A DNA stretch of 64,000 nucleotides from positions 248,001 through 312,000 of the forward strand of contig NZ_MTSE01000004.1 in assembly GCF_002154225.1 (NCBI RefSeq), given 5' to 3'. Both the position numbers and the translations under genes were made by a program. Positions 43,481 through 53,267 of the stretch are shown in pieces. This DNA is from Hymenobacter crusticola (GTDB taxonomy: Bacteria > Bacteroidota > Bacteroidia > Cytophagales > Hymenobacteraceae). The notes under the pieces are model-generated. The model searched no databases. It worked only from the letters and a program-made list of their open reading frames with translations, and was not told the origin of the DNA. Each line of letters opens with the position of its first letter. Position 1 is the stretch's first letter.

Positions 43481-44311
43481 ATGGCTCTTTCTTCTTCCGA
43501 CCTAGCTACCCGACCTATTGGTGTATTCGACAGCGGCATTGGTGGTCTGACCGTCGCGCGGGCCGTCAACCGTGTGTTACCGCACGAACGGTTGATTTAT
43601 TTTGGAGATACGGCCCACCTTCCCTATGGTGATAAGTCGCAAGCTGCTATTCAAGCCTATAGCATTAAAATATGTGACTTACTGCTGCGCCAGCAATGCA
43701 AGGTTATTCTAATTGCCTGCAACTCCGCCTCCGCCGCTGCTTATGAGCTAGTGCGCGAATACGTAGGTAGTAAGGCACGGGTACTAAACGTTATTGATCC
43801 AATTGTCGCCCACATTGGCGAAACGTATGCTGGCCGTAGAGTTGGGCTGATTGGAACGAAGCAAACGGTTAACTCCAACGTTTACAAGAAAAAGATCGAC
43901 GACCTCGATGCTAATGTGCAGCTTCAGTCATTGGCTACCCCGTTGCTGGTGCCTATGATTGAAGAAGGCTTTTTTGAGAATAATATCAGCGACAATATCA
44001 TCCGGACTTACCTAGCTAATTCGCACCTCGATGGCATTGAGGCTTTAGTGTTAGGCTGCACACATTATCCGCTTATCCAAGAAGAGATAAAAGCCTACTA
44101 TCAAGGCCAAGTAGCAGTTCTGGATGCTTCTGATGTAGTTGCTCAGCACGTGAAATCGTATGTACAAGCTCATCATATTGCAGCGCCTGTTGCTGCACAT
44201 CTGCCAGAGCATCTTTTCTACGTCTCAGACTTCACGCGCTCTTTTGAAGAAAGTACCCGAATCTTCTTTGGACAGCAAGTTCGATTGGAACATTACCCGC
44301 TTTGGGAGTAG
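43481..44311 (+). CDS. murI: Glutamate racemase
   Basis: 276 residues. The racemase landmarks are complete: GVFDSGIGGLTVARAV near the N-terminus, IYFGDTAHLPYG, catalytic Cys80 in IACNSASAA and Cys193 in VLGCTHYPLIQ. It supplies D-glutamate for peptidoglycan. ATG 43481 gives the family N-terminus. A TACCTTCG just upstream of the ATG is one mismatch from the -7 consensus. Followed by an AT-rich gap of about 620 bases. Confidence 0.95.
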   Translation: MALSSSDLATRPIGVFDSGIGGLTVARAVNRVLPHERLIYFGDTAHLPYGDKSQAAIQAYSIKICDLLLRQQCKVILIACNSASAAAYELVREYVGSKARVLNVIDPIVAHIGETYAGRRVGLIGTKQTVNSNVYKKKIDDLDANVQLQSLATPLLVPMIEEGFFENNISDNIIRTYLANSHLDGIEALVLGCTHYPLIQEEIKAYYQGQVAVLDASDVVAQHVKSYVQAHHIAAPVAAHLPEHLFYVSDFTRSFEESTRIFFGQQVRLEHYPLWE

Positions 44312-44933
44312 GTACATAGGTACAATAATAAAAGGCTATTGGAGATGACATACAAAACCATGGCTTGTGCTAGGCTGTGAGGCACGTGTGTGCTTTAGCC
44401 TAGAGTAGCCTGGTTGTTAACAAATTGGTATGGTTCTTATAAGAGCAAAAACGATGTTGGCTCTACGTTCAATTAATATTACACAATGATTATAATTTTT
44501 TTTAATGGAACCAGGTAGTGCTTAGTGTATTTTTAATAAAACATAACTAAATAATTATAAAATAGCACTTGTGTTGTGGCGTTTATATGAAGTGATTTTT
44601 CCACTATTGAATGTGTGATAATACTATTTAGGTGAAAAATAGATTTGTCGAGTATATATAATAATTGGCTACAGAGAGCCCTATAATCAACGATATAGAG
44701 TAAAAGGTAGATGCCATTTGGCACGAATTGTGGTTGTGTTATGAGAGCTAATGGGCCTCATGTAATTTATTTATATAAAAAAAATTATATTTTGCGCTTG
44801 GGGTTGATAATCTTATTTAAACGCCTTGCCATATTGTGTTTCGTTACTAATAGCAATCTGTGATTGTATCTTTAATAAGTAAGATTATTGCATTTTCCCA
44901 GTAACTATTCCATTCGTCATCCTCATCCATACC
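44312..44933. other. AT-rich intergenic region before T9SS cargo
   Basis: 622 bases of low GC with no supported gene. It contains short hairpins (e.g. CTAGGCT at 44370 with AGCCTAG at 44397) and a TATCTTTA at about 44877-44884 close to the -7 consensus, before the cargo gene. A minus-strand frame of 63 codons here is rich in common AT codons and is not supported. Confidence 0.6.
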
Positions 44934-47900
44934 ATGAAAAACTCTTACTTAGACGCTGTAGTACGTTGCTTGCGACCTCCTTTGTGGATGAGGACGTTAG
45001 TAGTGCCTCTTTTATTTATTTCTCCTCTAGCGTTCGGACAGTCCTTTACCGAAAATATGGGCAGTACCCCTGGTACAGGTGGTTCTGCAGCTAATCCAAA
45101 CGGGTATAATGCAGGCGGTATAGGCTCGCGTGAAAGCATCAAGCATGCTAGTGACCGTGGTGCCTTTAAGAATAACCGTTATGTTAATGGAGATCCTAAA
45201 TTGAGTTATTCTGGCTCGGCTGTTGGGGCAGGAACGGCACCAGCAGCGGGTACAAACCCTCCTGCGCTACCGGGTATTTTCTTTGGGCCCCAGGTTGGTG
45301 CAGTAGACAACAATGCCTATACATTTCAGATTGAGAAGATAAACACATCTTATCTAACAGACATGCAGCTATCATATAAGCTGTATGCCGCCGCTTCAAA
45401 CTCAACTATCGCTACTACTCCGTTTATTGTCGAATATAGCGTAGACAATGGTAGTACTTACGCTGTGCTGAGCAACAGTGCAACCGCTAGTACTACTTGG
45501 TTGCCTAAGAGTGTTAGTCTTCCGCCAGCTGCAATTTCTAATAGTCTCTACATTCGTTTTCGTAAGCCTGCAGGAACGAACACTGCACGCGAGTTCCGGC
45601 TTGACGATGTGGAACTAATGGGCACGTCTGTATTATTAGTGGACCAAGCTAGCCTTGACTTTGGCCCGCTTCCCACAGGACAGACGGCGACGAAGTCTTT
45701 TATAGTAAATAGTGGCGAATTAACGGATGACGTAACCGTTACTTTGCCTGCTGGGTCTGCTTATACTGTTAGTAATAATGCTAGCTCTGGATTCTCTAAC
45801 AGCATTACCTTGTCACCAACTAGTGGTAATATCAATACTACCATTTATGTCCGGTTTGCTCCCACACAAGCACTCAGCTATTCCGAAACAGTAACACTTG
45901 AATCTACTGGCGCAAACAGCACCTCCGTTGCGCTCACTGGTTCTGGTACTCCATCAGCCCCGACCCTTGTTGCAGATCCTACGACGTTGAATTTTGGAAC
46001 CGTTGCAGCTAATGGTTCTGGTCAGACATTGTCGTTCAATGTAACAGGTTACAACCTGACGGCTCCCGTTGCACTTACGGCTAGCAATGCATTCATTCAA
46101 TTCCGTGACCCAGCTACTAACGCTAACTTTGGCTCAACGCTGACGTTGACTCCCAACTCTTCGAATGGAGGCATATCGAAAACCATTGAGGTACGCACTA
46201 CCTCTGGCGCACCAGTCGGCGCATTCACAGGTTTTGTAAATTTAGAGAACCTTGCTGACGGCGTATCGGCTAAAGTAACGATCAATGCCACTAACAATGG
46301 AGCTGATGCTGAAATTAACCCAGCTGGTACCTCACCAATTAAGTTCTCTACGGTTGCAAATGTAGCTTCTAGCTATCAGTCGTATACAGTAGGTGGTACC
46401 AACCTGCAGAGCGATATTACGGTAACTGCCCCTGACTTTTTTCAGGTGTCGCTATCTTCAGATTTCTCTGATATAACAGCCGGTGCCACAGGCAACTCTA
46501 TCCTGATTCTTCGTCCGCGCGATGGTAGCGGTAATATAACCAGCTCTACTATTACTGGTGTACCGATCTACTTCCGGTATCTACCGAACGATGCGCGTGA
46601 TATTAACAACGTGAACATCTTCATCACTAGCCAACCTGCTACCACCAAAACCATCCAGGTATCCGGCACCAGCGTCCCCTCAGTGGAGCTGACGAACGCC
46701 TTCGCCCCAGCGGCTAATGTGATACTAGGATCTGGACCAACTAGCGGACAAGCGATGACGATTAGTGCTAAACGTGTGCTCAAGCCTATCTCGCTATCAA
46801 TTGCCACTGACCAAAATCAGTTCAACCCAGGAAAAACGCCTCAGTACGAAGTGTCAGAAGATAACAGCAATTGGGGTAGTACGGTTGTCGTAACCCCTGA
46901 TGCAAGTAACTATACTGCCACGAAGACGATCTACGTACGCTACAATCCAACATATCTAGGTAAGTCGACTACTTCACTGCTGTACCAGACGAACGATTCT
47001 AATATCAAAATTGCACAAACGTTTAGCAGCAACACAGACGGTACCAATAACGGCACTTTGGCTGGGAATGCGCTTGCTACTCAACCAGTTAATGATGTTA
47101 CATCAGGTATCAGCGTTCAGCGTGACTTATCAGCAGGGTCTGCGGTCGTAAACTTCAACCTCCCAGCTGGTTATAACAGCCAGAGTAATACACAAGGGTA
47201 CGGTGAAAGTCGCTTGTTAGTAGTAAGTCTGAATTCTAGCATGCCCGCTAGCGCACAACCAGAAGATGGCAAATCTTACGATATCAACAGCGGCGTGTAC
47301 GGTGGAATGGCCTCGAATCAGCAAGTAGCTTCTGGTTATTATGTCGTATATGGAGGCTCGGCTGCTACCGCTACTGTTACCGGTTTGGATAAAACCAAAA
47401 CCTATTATTTCTACTCATACGAATTCAACAATCTATTCACATATGTAAGTGGTGGACAACAGTTGACGGTAGGGGTACAAAATGCCGAAAACTACAAAAC
47501 GCCTTCTATTCCTGTTGCCGGTATTGTATCGCCAGGAGCGCCACTACCAGTTGAACTTATGGCTTTCGGGGCAAAGCTGCAGAAAGGTCGTGTATATGTA
47601 ACGTGGTCTACCGCTTCCGAAAAAGACAATGAAGGCTTCAACATAGAGCGTAGCCAAGATGGTAAAACGTTCACGAGCATTGCCTATCAAAAAGGACAGG
47701 GTACGACAGCCAACAAGACTTCTTATGAGGCTATTGATAATCAACCGCTAATAGGGACTTCCTACTACCGCCTCAAGCAAACTGATTCTGATGGTACTAT
47801 TTCTTATTCTCCGGTAGCAACCATCCTGAACGGAGCAGGTTCGATGAACGTGAGTGTGTATCCGAACCCAACGCAGGATGTGGTGACGATTAGCCTAGGG

Positions 47901-48077
47901 CAGTTAGTAGTAGAAGGTGCACAAGCACAAGTAACAAATATGATGGGCCAGGCAATTCGGACTCAGCAGCTAGGTGCTACCGGCGAACTGAATATGCGCG
48001 ATCTCAAGCCTGGTACTTACTTTATCACAATCAGCGTAGGCGATCAGCGCTTTATGAGCAAGGTGGTAAAAAATTAG
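44934..48077 (+). CDS. Large T9SS-sorted repeat protein (cargo)
   Basis: 1047 residues. Signal peptide after a basic start, LVVPLLFISPLAFGQSFTEN. Ig-like/choice-of-anchor repeats are visible: SLDFGPLPTGQTATKSFIVN, then TTLNFGTVAANGSGQTLSFN, each with a similar strand order. Then comes a fibronectin-like linker (LPVELMAFGAKLQKGRVYVT, STASEKDNEGFNIERSQDG). The C-terminal T9SS type A sorting domain (SVYPNPTQDVVTISLGQ, ending FMSKVVKN) spans about the last 75 residues. It would be exported and attached or released at the cell surface. No enzymatic domain seen; an adhesion or surface-layer role is likely. Followed by a very long hairpin and a second cargo gene. Confidence 0.9.
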   Translation: MKNSYLDAVVRCLRPPLWMRTLVVPLLFISPLAFGQSFTENMGSTPGTGGSAANPNGYNAGGIGSRESIKHASDRGAFKNNRYVNGDPKLSYSGSAVGAGTAPAAGTNPPALPGIFFGPQVGAVDNNAYTFQIEKINTSYLTDMQLSYKLYAAASNSTIATTPFIVEYSVDNGSTYAVLSNSATASTTWLPKSVSLPPAAISNSLYIRFRKPAGTNTAREFRLDDVELMGTSVLLVDQASLDFGPLPTGQTATKSFIVNSGELTDDVTVTLPAGSAYTVSNNASSGFSNSITLSPTSGNINTTIYVRFAPTQALSYSETVTLESTGANSTSVALTGSGTPSAPTLVADPTTLNFGTVAANGSGQTLSFNVTGYNLTAPVALTASNAFIQFRDPATNANFGSTLTLTPNSSNGGISKTIEVRTTSGAPVGAFTGFVNLENLADGVSAKVTINATNNGADAEINPAGTSPIKFSTVANVASSYQSYTVGGTNLQSDITVTAPDFFQVSLSSDFSDITAGATGNSILILRPRDGSGNITSSTITGVPIYFRYLPNDARDINNVNIFITSQPATTKTIQVSGTSVPSVELTNAFAPAANVILGSGPTSGQAMTISAKRVLKPISLSIATDQNQFNPGKTPQYEVSEDNSNWGSTVVVTPDASNYTATKTIYVRYNPTYLGKSTTSLLYQTNDSNIKIAQTFSSNTDGTNNGTLAGNALATQPVNDVTSGISVQRDLSAGSAVVNFNLPAGYNSQSNTQGYGESRLLVVSLNSSMPASAQPEDGKSYDINSGVYGGMASNQQVASGYYVVYGGSAATATVTGLDKTKTYYFYSYEFNNLFTYVSGGQQLTVGVQNAENYKTPSIPVAGIVSPGAPLPVELMAFGAKLQKGRVYVTWSTASEKDNEGFNIERSQDGKTFTSIAYQKGQGTTANKTSYEAIDNQPLIGTSYYRLKQTDSDGTISYSPVATILNGAGSMNVSVYPNPTQDVVTISLGQLVVEGAQAQVTNMMGQAIRTQQLGATGELNMRDLKPGTYFITISVGDQRFMSKVVKN

Positions 48078-48082
48078 CCAGC

Positions 48083-48139
48083 GTTCTACTTCATAAAAAA
48101 GCCTTCTCTATATGAGAAGGCTTTTTTATGAAGTAGAAC
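48083..48139 (+). terminator. 26-bp perfect stem terminator between cargo genes
   Basis: GTTCTACTTCATAAAAAAGC... and its exact complement form a 26-bp stem around TATAT, with a T6 tract inside the downstream arm. Among the longest perfect stems in the window. Confidence 0.85.
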
Positions 48140-48178
48140 TATAATATAGAGACATTAATATAATATACTATAATCAGC

Positions 48179-50314
48179 ATGTATTCGCTCAAGACATTTA
48201 GTATTCGTCAACACATCAAAGCGATTCGGATACTCTCATCCGTAGTAGCACTAATGTGCTGCACGTATGTTGGGAAAGCTCAGACAGGTGTTACTTGTAG
48301 ATGGGATGGAGGCGCTAACACAAACAACTACCTAGATGCGGCAAACTGGGAAAATGATCAAGTGCCTACCAGTATTGATAATGCGGTTTTTGATCATTCC
48401 TATATCTCCGGAGATTACACTGTATTGTTAAGTACTACGTCGACCAGAGTAGCTGTAAACTCTATTACTATTGCCCCAGGTTATGGTGATAGTATTAGGG
48501 TAGAGGTACCTAGTACAAATACCTTAATTGCCACTACATCTCCTGTGCAACCTGCGGCTTTAACCATGACAGGGAATGGCGGAGTAGCACTTGCTATTCA
48601 CGACAAAGGGGTATTTACAAATGCCTCTGGTGCGAACAATGGAACTGCCGTCGAAATAGCTGGTACTGGGGCGACGCTATTTATTTATAACGGTGGAACC
48701 TATCGTCACTACAGTGCAACGGGACATGCTACCACCGTCCAAAACCTTTCAACTATTGCTGGTACCGAAAATGGTAACTGGGTTTTTCGCCGGGGTAGTG
48801 GGACCTTATCGTTGTCGAATCGTAGTTATCCAAATCTGATTCTACGCTGCCCATCTACTCAAACAGCAACTAATTATGGTGGCTCTGGGTCAGGTGTCTT
48901 AACCGTCCGCGGTAACCTGATCGTAGGGCCGAAAGCAACGTTCGGCCCTACAATGACGGGAGAAATTCGTGTGGCGGGCAATGTTGTTGTGCAAGGTGCC
49001 ATGCGCTTTGTCCCAGATAATAGTGGTGCTTCCGGTACGGGAACATTAACATTGAACGGGCAAACGGCCCAAGCAATCAATGGTCTGGCTTTCGGTGCGA
49101 CAACAACTAGCCCTAACTACCTAGGTCCGGGAGTAACATTGAGAATCAATAACACTAGTGCCAGCGGTGTCATATTGCAAGCACCAATGATGGTAAATGG
49201 TACACTGGAACTACTTAAAGGATCATTGAATACGGACGGTGTCAACTTACTGACGCTAGCTAACAATGTCCAAGGCGCATCTAGTGCCAGCTTTGTGAAT
49301 GGGCCGATGGCCCGTACTGTAAGCATACCAGGAAGCGTTGTTTTTCCAGTGGGACGCGCAGCTGCATCAGGTGTAGCATATCGACCAGTAAAGTTAGATA
49401 TCACCACCCTCGCCGTACCCACTACATTCACGGTAGTGCAGCAGGAAGGAGCTTTCGATGCAACAAACTTAAATGGAGATTTGAAGCGCGTAAGTAAGGT
49501 GCGCTCCTTTCAAGTGACACCTACTCCTGTTCCAGCTACTGGCCAATTTGAGGGTACCATCACCCTAAGCTTTGGCTCGGATGATATGGTGACGAATCCA
49601 GAATCTAGTTCACTAGTAGTTGCCAAGAACAGCGGAAGCGGCTGGATCAATATTGGACGTTCTACTTATACAGGTGTAGCAAGTAACAACATGAGTGTAG
49701 CAGGGACACTTACCTCAGCCCCATTTACCTCATTTAGTCAGTTTACATTGGCTAACACCGAGATAAGTGCTAGTCGCAACCCGCTTCCTGTTACCCTCAC
49801 TAGCTTCTCTGCTACACAAAAGGCAACGCGTGTACATCTACGCTGGGCGACAGCAACAGAAAAGGACAACAGCTACTTCGATGTACAGCGTAGTATTGAT
49901 GGTCGCAACTTCGAAACAATAGAGAGAGTACCAGGACAACAGCAGAGTACTCAAGCTACTAGCTATAATAGCTTCGATTCCAGCATTCCGGCTATCACAG
50001 GGCCAATCTATTATCGCTTGTGTCAAGTGGATGAGGACAATACGAAAAATTACTCGTCAGTAGTAACTGTGCAGTATAGGAGTAGTGAGATTTCTATCTA
50101 TCCTAATCCAGCTTGTTCTCAGTTGGCCATAGAGCTGCCAAATAAGGGGAAAGTAACGTACAGCATTACAGATGCCCTAGGGCAGGTAATGGTATCCGGA
50201 GAGCTCTTGAATAGCGGTATTCTGAATCTGCAAGATGTACCAGATGGTATTTACTATATAAAACTAAAAACAGATGGTAGCTCTGTAATCCGTAGATTCG
50301 TCAAGCGGCAATGA
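48179..50314 (+). CDS. T9SS-sorted secreted protein (cargo)
   Basis: 711 residues. Signal peptide IRILSSVVALMCCTYVGKA (cleavage after AQ). The N-terminal part has CRWDGGANTNNYLDAANWEN, the pattern of G8/autotransporter-like surface beta domains found in T9SS cargo, followed by repetitive beta-helix-like sequence (TLTLNGQTAQAI, NTSASGVIL). The C-terminus has the linker NPLPVTLTSFSATQKATRVH then the T9SS type A sorting domain (SIYPNPACSQLAIELPNKG, ending SVIRRFVKRQ). Function not seen. The sorting domain shows a similar pattern to the preceding gene. Confidence 0.9.
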   Translation: MYSLKTFSIRQHIKAIRILSSVVALMCCTYVGKAQTGVTCRWDGGANTNNYLDAANWENDQVPTSIDNAVFDHSYISGDYTVLLSTTSTRVAVNSITIAPGYGDSIRVEVPSTNTLIATTSPVQPAALTMTGNGGVALAIHDKGVFTNASGANNGTAVEIAGTGATLFIYNGGTYRHYSATGHATTVQNLSTIAGTENGNWVFRRGSGTLSLSNRSYPNLILRCPSTQTATNYGGSGSGVLTVRGNLIVGPKATFGPTMTGEIRVAGNVVVQGAMRFVPDNSGASGTGTLTLNGQTAQAINGLAFGATTTSPNYLGPGVTLRINNTSASGVILQAPMMVNGTLELLKGSLNTDGVNLLTLANNVQGASSASFVNGPMARTVSIPGSVVFPVGRAAASGVAYRPVKLDITTLAVPTTFTVVQQEGAFDATNLNGDLKRVSKVRSFQVTPTPVPATGQFEGTITLSFGSDDMVTNPESSSLVVAKNSGSGWINIGRSTYTGVASNNMSVAGTLTSAPFTSFSQFTLANTEISASRNPLPVTLTSFSATQKATRVHLRWATATEKDNSYFDVQRSIDGRNFETIERVPGQQQSTQATSYNSFDSSIPAITGPIYYRLCQVDEDNTKNYSSVVTVQYRSSEISIYPNPACSQLAIELPNKGKVTYSITDALGQVMVSGELLNSGILNLQDVPDGIYYIKLKTDGSSVIRRFVKRQ

Positions 50315-50343
50315 TGAGCCATTAGGTGACCTTTAAGTATATC

Positions 50344-50384
50344 AAAAAAAGCCTCCCCTGTATGATAGGAGAGGCTTTTTTGTA
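50344..50384. terminator. Hairpin terminator between cargo and iscA
   Basis: AAAAAAAGCCTCCCCT pairs with AGGAGAGGCTTTTTT around a 7-base loop with one bulge; symmetrical A/T tracts serve both converging genes. Confidence 0.8.
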
Positions 50385-50401
50385 AAAGATAATAGCAGTA
50401 A

Positions 50402-50728
50402 TTAAACGGAGAAGCTTTCACCGCAGCCACAAGTGCGGGATGCATTGGGATTGTCAAAGAAGAATCCTTTGCCGTTTAGGCCGTCAGAGAAGTCGAGTTG
50501 CGTACCTGCTAGGTACAGGAAGCTTTTCATATCAACAACTACTCGAACGCCTTTGTCCTCGAACTCTTGGTCCATAGGCTTTACTTCGTTGTCGAAATCT
50601 AGCTTATAGGAAAGCCCCGAACAGCCACCGCCCGCTACGGACGCCCGCAAACGATACGTAGGATCAAGGTCAGCTTCTCGCATGAGGTGTTCAACCTTCG
50701 TCTTGGCTTTGTCAGAAACGGTAATCAT
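50402..50728 (-). CDS. iscA: Iron-sulfur cluster carrier IscA/HesB family
   Basis: 108 residues. The three cluster-binding cysteines are C36 (GGGCSG) and C100, C102 (TCGCGES), the A-type carrier signature; VTVSDKAKTKVEHLM opens the fold. It accepts an Fe-S cluster for delivery to apoproteins. It is the 3' gene of a minus-strand set with iscU and iscS and is downstream of a -7 box of its own. Confidence 0.95.
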   Translation of the reverse strand: MITVSDKAKTKVEHLMREADLDPTYRLRASVAGGGCSGLSYKLDFDNEVKPMDQEFEDKGVRVVVDMKSFLYLAGTQLDFSDGLNGKGFFFDNPNASRTCGCGESFSV

Positions 50729-50780
50729 GGTTCGTAGAATGAAGGCGACCTTAACTAAAACTTGCCGTCAGGTCGTTGAA

Positions 50781-50788
50781 CAAAGTTA
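50781..50788 (-). promoter_or_regulatory. -7 box of iscA
   Basis: Minus-strand TAACTTTG (TAnnTTTG) about 52 bases upstream of the iscA start; suggests iscA has its own promoter although it is adjacent to iscU. Confidence 0.5.
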
Positions 50789-50863
50789 TTGAGATTCCTT
50801 CTAATTAACCTTGTAGCAAGCAAAAATGTTCAGCGTCGGCTATGTAAAAAACACAATAAACGG

Positions 50864-50909
50864 AGAAGCCAGCTCAACTCTAGGTACTAGAGCTGAGCTG
50901 GCTTCTTTT
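50864..50909. terminator. Hairpin between iscU and iscA
   Basis: AGAAGCCAGCTCAACTCTA and TAGAGCTGAGCTGGCTTCT pair at most positions around GGTAC, about 20 bases past the iscU stop. Could attenuate or separate iscU from iscA. Confidence 0.6.
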
Positions 50910-50921
50910 CGTAATCGCAGC

Positions 50922-51338
50922 TTAGTGGTGCGATTTAGCTTCTTCGAGAGCAGGCAAACCGTTCTTTACGCGGTAGTCGCTAATAGCCGACTTGATGGCA
51001 TCCTCAGCTAGTACCGAGCAGTGAATTTTAACAGGAGGAAGAGCTAACTCTTCTACAATCTCCATGTTATCGATGCTTAGAGCTTCGTCGATGGTTTTAC
51101 CTTTCAACCATTCAGTTGCCAAGGATGATGAGGCGATTGCCGAACCGCAACCGAACGTTTTGAATTTAGCGTCGGTGATAGTATTGGTCGACTCGTCTAC
51201 CTCAATTTGCAGACGCATTACGTCGCCGCACTCAGGAGCACCTACCAAACCAGTACCTACGTTCTTTTTGCTTTTGTCCAGCGTACCTACGTTACGTGGG
51301 TTGCTGTAGTGGTCGATTACTTTATCGGAGTAAGCCAT
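50922..51338 (-). CDS. iscU: Iron-sulfur cluster scaffold IscU
   Basis: 138 residues. Scaffold cysteines C37 (APECGDV), C64 (FGCGSA) and C107 (KIHCSVL) and the chaperone-recognised LPPVKIHCS motif are intact. It assembles [2Fe-2S] clusters with sulfur from IscS. The gene lies 117 bases downstream of iscS; the gap contains the inverted heptamer repeat. The C-terminal ALEEAKSHH tail is typical of Bacteroidota. Confidence 0.96.
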   Translation of the reverse strand: MAYSDKVIDHYSNPRNVGTLDKSKKNVGTGLVGAPECGDVMRLQIEVDESTNTITDAKFKTFGCGSAIASSSLATEWLKGKTIDEALSIDNMEIVEELALPPVKIHCSVLAEDAIKSAISDYRVKNGLPALEEAKSHH

Positions 51339-51368
51339 CTTATGGAGTGTTGAAATTTAAATATTGAT

Positions 51369-51450
51369 TTCTGAGTGTCGATGGATGTTGAGTCGAAGAA
51401 TGCAATAAACGGAAGTGCCTCCTTGAGCACTCAACTATCAACACTCAACG
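51369..51450. repeat. Inverted heptamer repeat between iscS and iscU
   Basis: TGAGTGTCGATGGATGTTGAGT-like sequence at 51369-51395 is complementary to TGAGCACTCAACTATCAACACTCAAC-like sequence at 51424-51450, each built of ACTCAAC/TATCAAC heptamers. Confidence 0.6.
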
Positions 51451-51454
51451 TTTC

Positions 51455-52669
51455 TTAGTGCTCAGCCCACTCAATAGAGTTAAGGTCGATGCCTTCTTTG
51501 AACATCTCCCACAGAGGAGACATCTCGCGAAGCTTTGTTACAGCTTCTTTTACGTGGTTGATGGCGTAATCGATTTGCTCATCAGTAGTGAAGCGGCTTA
51601 AACCGAAACGTAAAGAAGAGTGTGCTAGGTCGTCGCTTAGGCCTAAGGCTTTGAGCACGTACGAAGGCTCTAAAGAAGCCGAAGTACAAGCTGAGCCGGA
51701 CGATACAGCGAGATCTTTCACGCCCATCATTAAGCCTTCGCCTTCAACGTACTTAAAAGAAATGTTTGCAACGTGGGGCAGACGATGCTCCCGCGAGCCG
51801 TTCACATAGCTTTCTTCAAGCTCTAATAGCGCAGCTTCCAAACGGTCGCGCATTACTGAGAGGCGTGCCGTATCGGCGGCCATTTCTAGGCGGCACAATT
51901 CGCAAGCTTTGCCGAGACCAACGATACCCGGTACGTTCAACGTGCCCGAACGCATGCCGCGCTCGTGACCACCGCCATCCATCTGGGCTGTTACTTTTAC
52001 ACGTGGGCTCTTACGACGTACGTACAATGCACCTATGCCTTTTGGGCCGTACATTTTATGGGCAGTGAAGGCCATCAGGTCAATGCCATCGGCAATTACA
52101 TCCACAGGGATTTTACCTACGGCTTGCGTACCATCTGTCATAAACAACGCACCATATTTGTGCGCGATAGCTGCGATTTCACGAACCGGCTGCAGGACAC
52201 CAGTCTCATTGTTGCCGTACATGATGGTGACCAGAATAGTCTCGGGTGTCATGGCGGCTTCCAAGTCAGCTAGGTTGATGAGGCCTTCACCGTCGACAGG
52301 TAGGTAAGTTACGCGGCCACCTAGCTTTTCAATGTGCTTGCAAGTGTCAAGCACCGCTTTATGCTCGGTGGTAGCAGTGATGATATGGTTACCCTTCTGC
52401 GAGTACATCTCGAACACACCTTTAATACCTAGGTTGTCCGACTCGGTAGCACCCGAGGTAAAGATGATTTCTTTAGGGTCGCAGTTGATCAATTGAGCGA
52501 TTTGCTCACGGGCATAGTCAACTGCTTCTTCAGCAGCCCAACCAAAAGGGTGATTACGGGAAGCAGCATTGCCGAATACCTCGGTCAGGTACGGCATCAT
52601 AGCCTCTAATACCCGCGGGTCGAGAGGGGTAGTGGCGTTGTTGTCGAGGTAGATAGGTAGCTTGAGCAT
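51455..52669 (-). CDS. iscS: Cysteine desulfurase IscS
   Basis: 404 residues. [20 protein letters not shown] at the N-terminus, PLP lysine K205 in [11 protein letters not shown], and catalytic Cys328 in [13 protein letters not shown] are all present. It takes sulfur from L-cysteine for Fe-S assembly on IscU and other thio-cofactors. Start at ATG 52667-52669. First gene of the iscS-iscU-iscA set. A -7 box is on the minus strand about 80 bases upstream. Confidence 0.97.
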   Translation of the reverse strand: MLKLPIYLDNNATTPLDPRVLEAMMPYLTEVFGNAASRNHPFGWAAEEAVDYAREQIAQLINCDPKEIIFTSGATESDNLGIKGVFEMYSQKGNHIITATTEHKAVLDTCKHIEKLGGRVTYLPVDGEGLINLADLEAAMTPETILVTIMYGNNETGVLQPVREIAAIAHKYGALFMTDGTQAVGKIPVDVIADGIDLMAFTAHKMYGPKGIGALYVRRKSPRVKVTAQMDGGGHERGMRSGTLNVPGIVGLGKACELCRLEMAADTARLSVMRDRLEAALLELEESYVNGSREHRLPHVANISFKYVEGEGLMMGVKDLAVSSGSACTSASLEPSYVLKALGLSDDLAHSSLRFGLSRFTTDEQIDYAINHVKEAVTKLREMSPLWEMFKEGIDLNSIEWAEH

Positions 52670-52750
52670 GGCTCGGAGTCAGTAAGTCGACGTAAGAATG
52701 ATTCGAAAGTAGAACACAGAAAGAGCAGAACTGGTTTTACTTTGCTGCTA

Positions 52751-52758
52751 CAAAAGTA
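52751..52758 (-). promoter_or_regulatory. -7 box of iscS
   Basis: Minus-strand TACTTTTG (TAnnTTTG), about 80 bases upstream of the iscS start; the leader is rather long. Confidence 0.5.
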
Positions 52759-52804
52759 GATATATTACAAATAAGCTGCACTACTCTTCTCGCGTCCATC
52801 TCAC

Positions 52805-53215
52805 ATGTTGACTAACTTAGAACACCTAGGTATTGCCGTTCAAGATCTGAAAGCAGCAACAGCACTATATACTAGCTTATTAGGGATAGCTCCTTATAAG
52901 CAGGAACACGTGGCCAGCGAAACGGTAGATACTGTCTTCTTTCGCGTGGGCGGTTCTAAAATAGAGCTGCTGGCCGGCACCGCACCCGAGAGCGCTATTA
53001 CGAAGTACCTCGAAAAAAAGGGGGAGGGCATTCACCACGTGGCGTTCGAGGTAAACGATATTCGAGCGGAGATGGCGCGGCTGCGGGCGGAAGGGTTTGT
53101 GCTGCTAAACGAGGAGCCCAAGCGAGGAGCCGACAATAAATTAGTGTGCTTCGTACATCCTAAAAGCGCCGCAGGCGTGTTAGTAGAGCTGTGTCAGGAA
53201 ATAATTAACGCTTAG
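52805..53215 (+). CDS. mce: Methylmalonyl-CoA epimerase
   Basis: 136 residues in the VOC fold: LEHLGIAVQDLKAATALYTS, the metal-binding histidine in HHVAFEVNDI, and the final VLVELCQE with the third ligand glutamate. It epimerises methylmalonyl-CoA between R and S forms in propionate/branched-chain metabolism. No mutase gene is in the window. The frame after the stop codon abuts the next gene. Confidence 0.93.
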   Translation: MLTNLEHLGIAVQDLKAATALYTSLLGIAPYKQEHVASETVDTVFFRVGGSKIELLAGTAPESAITKYLEKKGEGIHHVAFEVNDIRAEMARLRAEGFVLLNEEPKRGADNKLVCFVHPKSAAGVLVELCQEIINA

Positions 53216-53267
53216 TTTGCCTGCGATTATTTCGGAACATACCACTCCTTTCCACATACCACCTACT

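Noticed and set aside
44533..44724. 63-codon minus-strand frame in the AT-rich gap
   Set aside because: AT-rich chance frame of hydrophobic common codons, no promoter or family support.
50826..51011. Plus-strand frame between iscA and iscU
   Set aside because: Covers the iscU-iscA hairpin and the 3' end of iscU antisense; no family similarity.
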